From Toxotes chatareus (taxonomy: Eukaryota > Chordata > Actinopteri > Toxotidae), in contig CM028896.1 in assembly GCA_016801885.1 (NCBI GenBank), forward strand, positions 3,038,001 through 3,102,000: 64,000 bases of DNA, in the 5' to 3' direction. This document shows positions 63,410 through 64,000 of this stretch, piece after piece. A program made the position numbers and the translations under genes. Each line of letters opens with the position of its first letter. Within the stretch, counting starts at the first letter, position 1. A model generated the notes under the pieces. It searched no databases. It had not been told where the DNA came from and saw only the letters and a program-made list of their open reading frames with translations.

Positions 63410-64000
63410 TTAACTACTAATAAGCAATTGATTAATCATGACTACCTCCCTGATAAAATTGGATATGTTCAGTGGAATGTTCGAATCCTGCTGCCAGTAA
63501 TTATTTAGTCTTTTGTCCATTTCTTTTGCCATCAGAAAGCTGGAAGCACAGGCGCTGCATGCTAATGATGCATGTTTGAGCTGAACTCCAGGACCGTCTG
63601 CACTGGCCCCGCGATGCCAACAGGCTTTATTTTCTCTTCTGCTTTGTTTGTTTATGGTTTTGTACACCCCGAGCTCCCCACCCCTCTTCACTCTTTGAGT
63701 TTGGGCTCAAGTCCACACTGGGAGCATTTTTTTTTCTCTCTCTCTTCTTTTATTTCCTCTTTTCTTATTTGCTTCGGGTGGGGTGAATAAAGGTCTGAAG
63801 AATTGCAGTGAAAACTTACATATTTCAGTGTTTATGCTCAGAGGAAAAGCTAAATGCAAATCTCGAAGGGGAGAGGGAAAGCAGAGGAGGCGAGATGGGC
63901 AGCCAGAGATGCTGTACAATAGGGAGGATTGAGGGACAAATGGGTAAGTGCAAGGACAATACAGTGAAGGCTTTGTGATGTCTCTAAATATCCTAGGCAG
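63410..64000. other. Downstream intergenic or distal UTR
   Basis: Nothing coding is seen. It contains a distal AATAAA at 63786, a pyrimidine-rich patch at 63728-63765 and a purine-rich patch near 63866-63895. A lone B-box-like TTCGAATCC at 63481 has no tRNA fold around it. Confidence 0.6.
63786..63791 (+). terminator. Possible distal poly(A) signal AATAAA
   Basis: A canonical hexamer with a weak GT-rich element (CAGTGTTTATG) about 35 bases downstream. It would extend the UTR to about 3.6 kb. Confidence 0.25.

Noticed and set aside
63479..63492. tRNA B box at TTCGAATCC
   Set aside because: A TTCAGTGG A-box-like motif lies only about 10 bases upstream, too close, and no cloverleaf forms.
1..64000. 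CRISPR arrays, phage, bacterial operons or toxin systems
   Set aside because: No regularly spaced identical repeats and no dense coding; the sequence is vertebrate intron in character.
1..64000. Known intronic microRNAs
   Set aside because: Mature sequences of common vertebrate microRNAs I could recall were not seen. A 7185-7196 TATTGCACTTG-like resemblance to miR-92 ends after a few bases and has no hairpin.

Overview
This window looks like vertebrate genomic DNA, most likely from a ray-finned (teleost) fish. It is AT-rich and almost wholly non-coding. It holds many CA/GT, GATA, TAA and AT microsatellites, remnants of fish-type DNA transposons, and one segment resembling the 3' tail of L2/CR1-type retroposons. 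Nothing bacterial, archaeal or phage-like is present: there are no operons, no packed reading frames and no CRISPR array. The species cannot be named from the sequence alone.

The only coding segment I can support is at the right side. A GC-rich terminal exon on the + strand (59890-60204) follows a long pyrimidine tract and a CAG acceptor. It is open in phase 0 for 104 codons and ends at TAG. It encodes the C-terminus of a protein I do not recognise, with a tyrosine-rich start, an acidic linker and a proline-rich tail. A long 3' untranslated region follows, with candidate poly(A) signals near 60.6, 62.4, 63.4 and 63.8 kb. The reading I favour is that all 59.9 kb upstream are the last intron of this gene, or that intron plus non-coding DNA.

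By region: 1-11.9 kb is unique-looking AT-rich intron with a GATA array, a G-quadruplex-type GGGA array and a pair of PBX/MEIS-like sites at 6.46-6.49 kb. The segment 12.43-13.99 kb is a complete non-autonomous hAT transposon with 8-bp target duplications and matching terminal repeats. The segment 14-34 kb is intron with many microsatellites, a possible second hAT remnant (16.9-17.4 kb), two homeodomain-site-rich blocks and a 160-bp AT/CA tract at 31.85-32.0 kb. The segment 34-44 kb holds an internally repeated segment (34.2 kb), a foldback Tc1/mariner-like MITE (38.06 kb), an unexpectedly long open frame (40.0 kb), a diverged direct duplication (40.96/41.47 kb) and the retroposon-like tail (43.24 kb). 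The segment 44-59.9 kb is quiet intron ending in the splice acceptor.

Most open frames here are chance frames in intron. Many lie in purine- or pyrimidine-biased tracts that lack stops on one strand. I found no convincing undescribed multi-gene system. The best leads are the hAT element with its internal duplication, the 40-41.7 kb segment, and the identity of the terminal exon.
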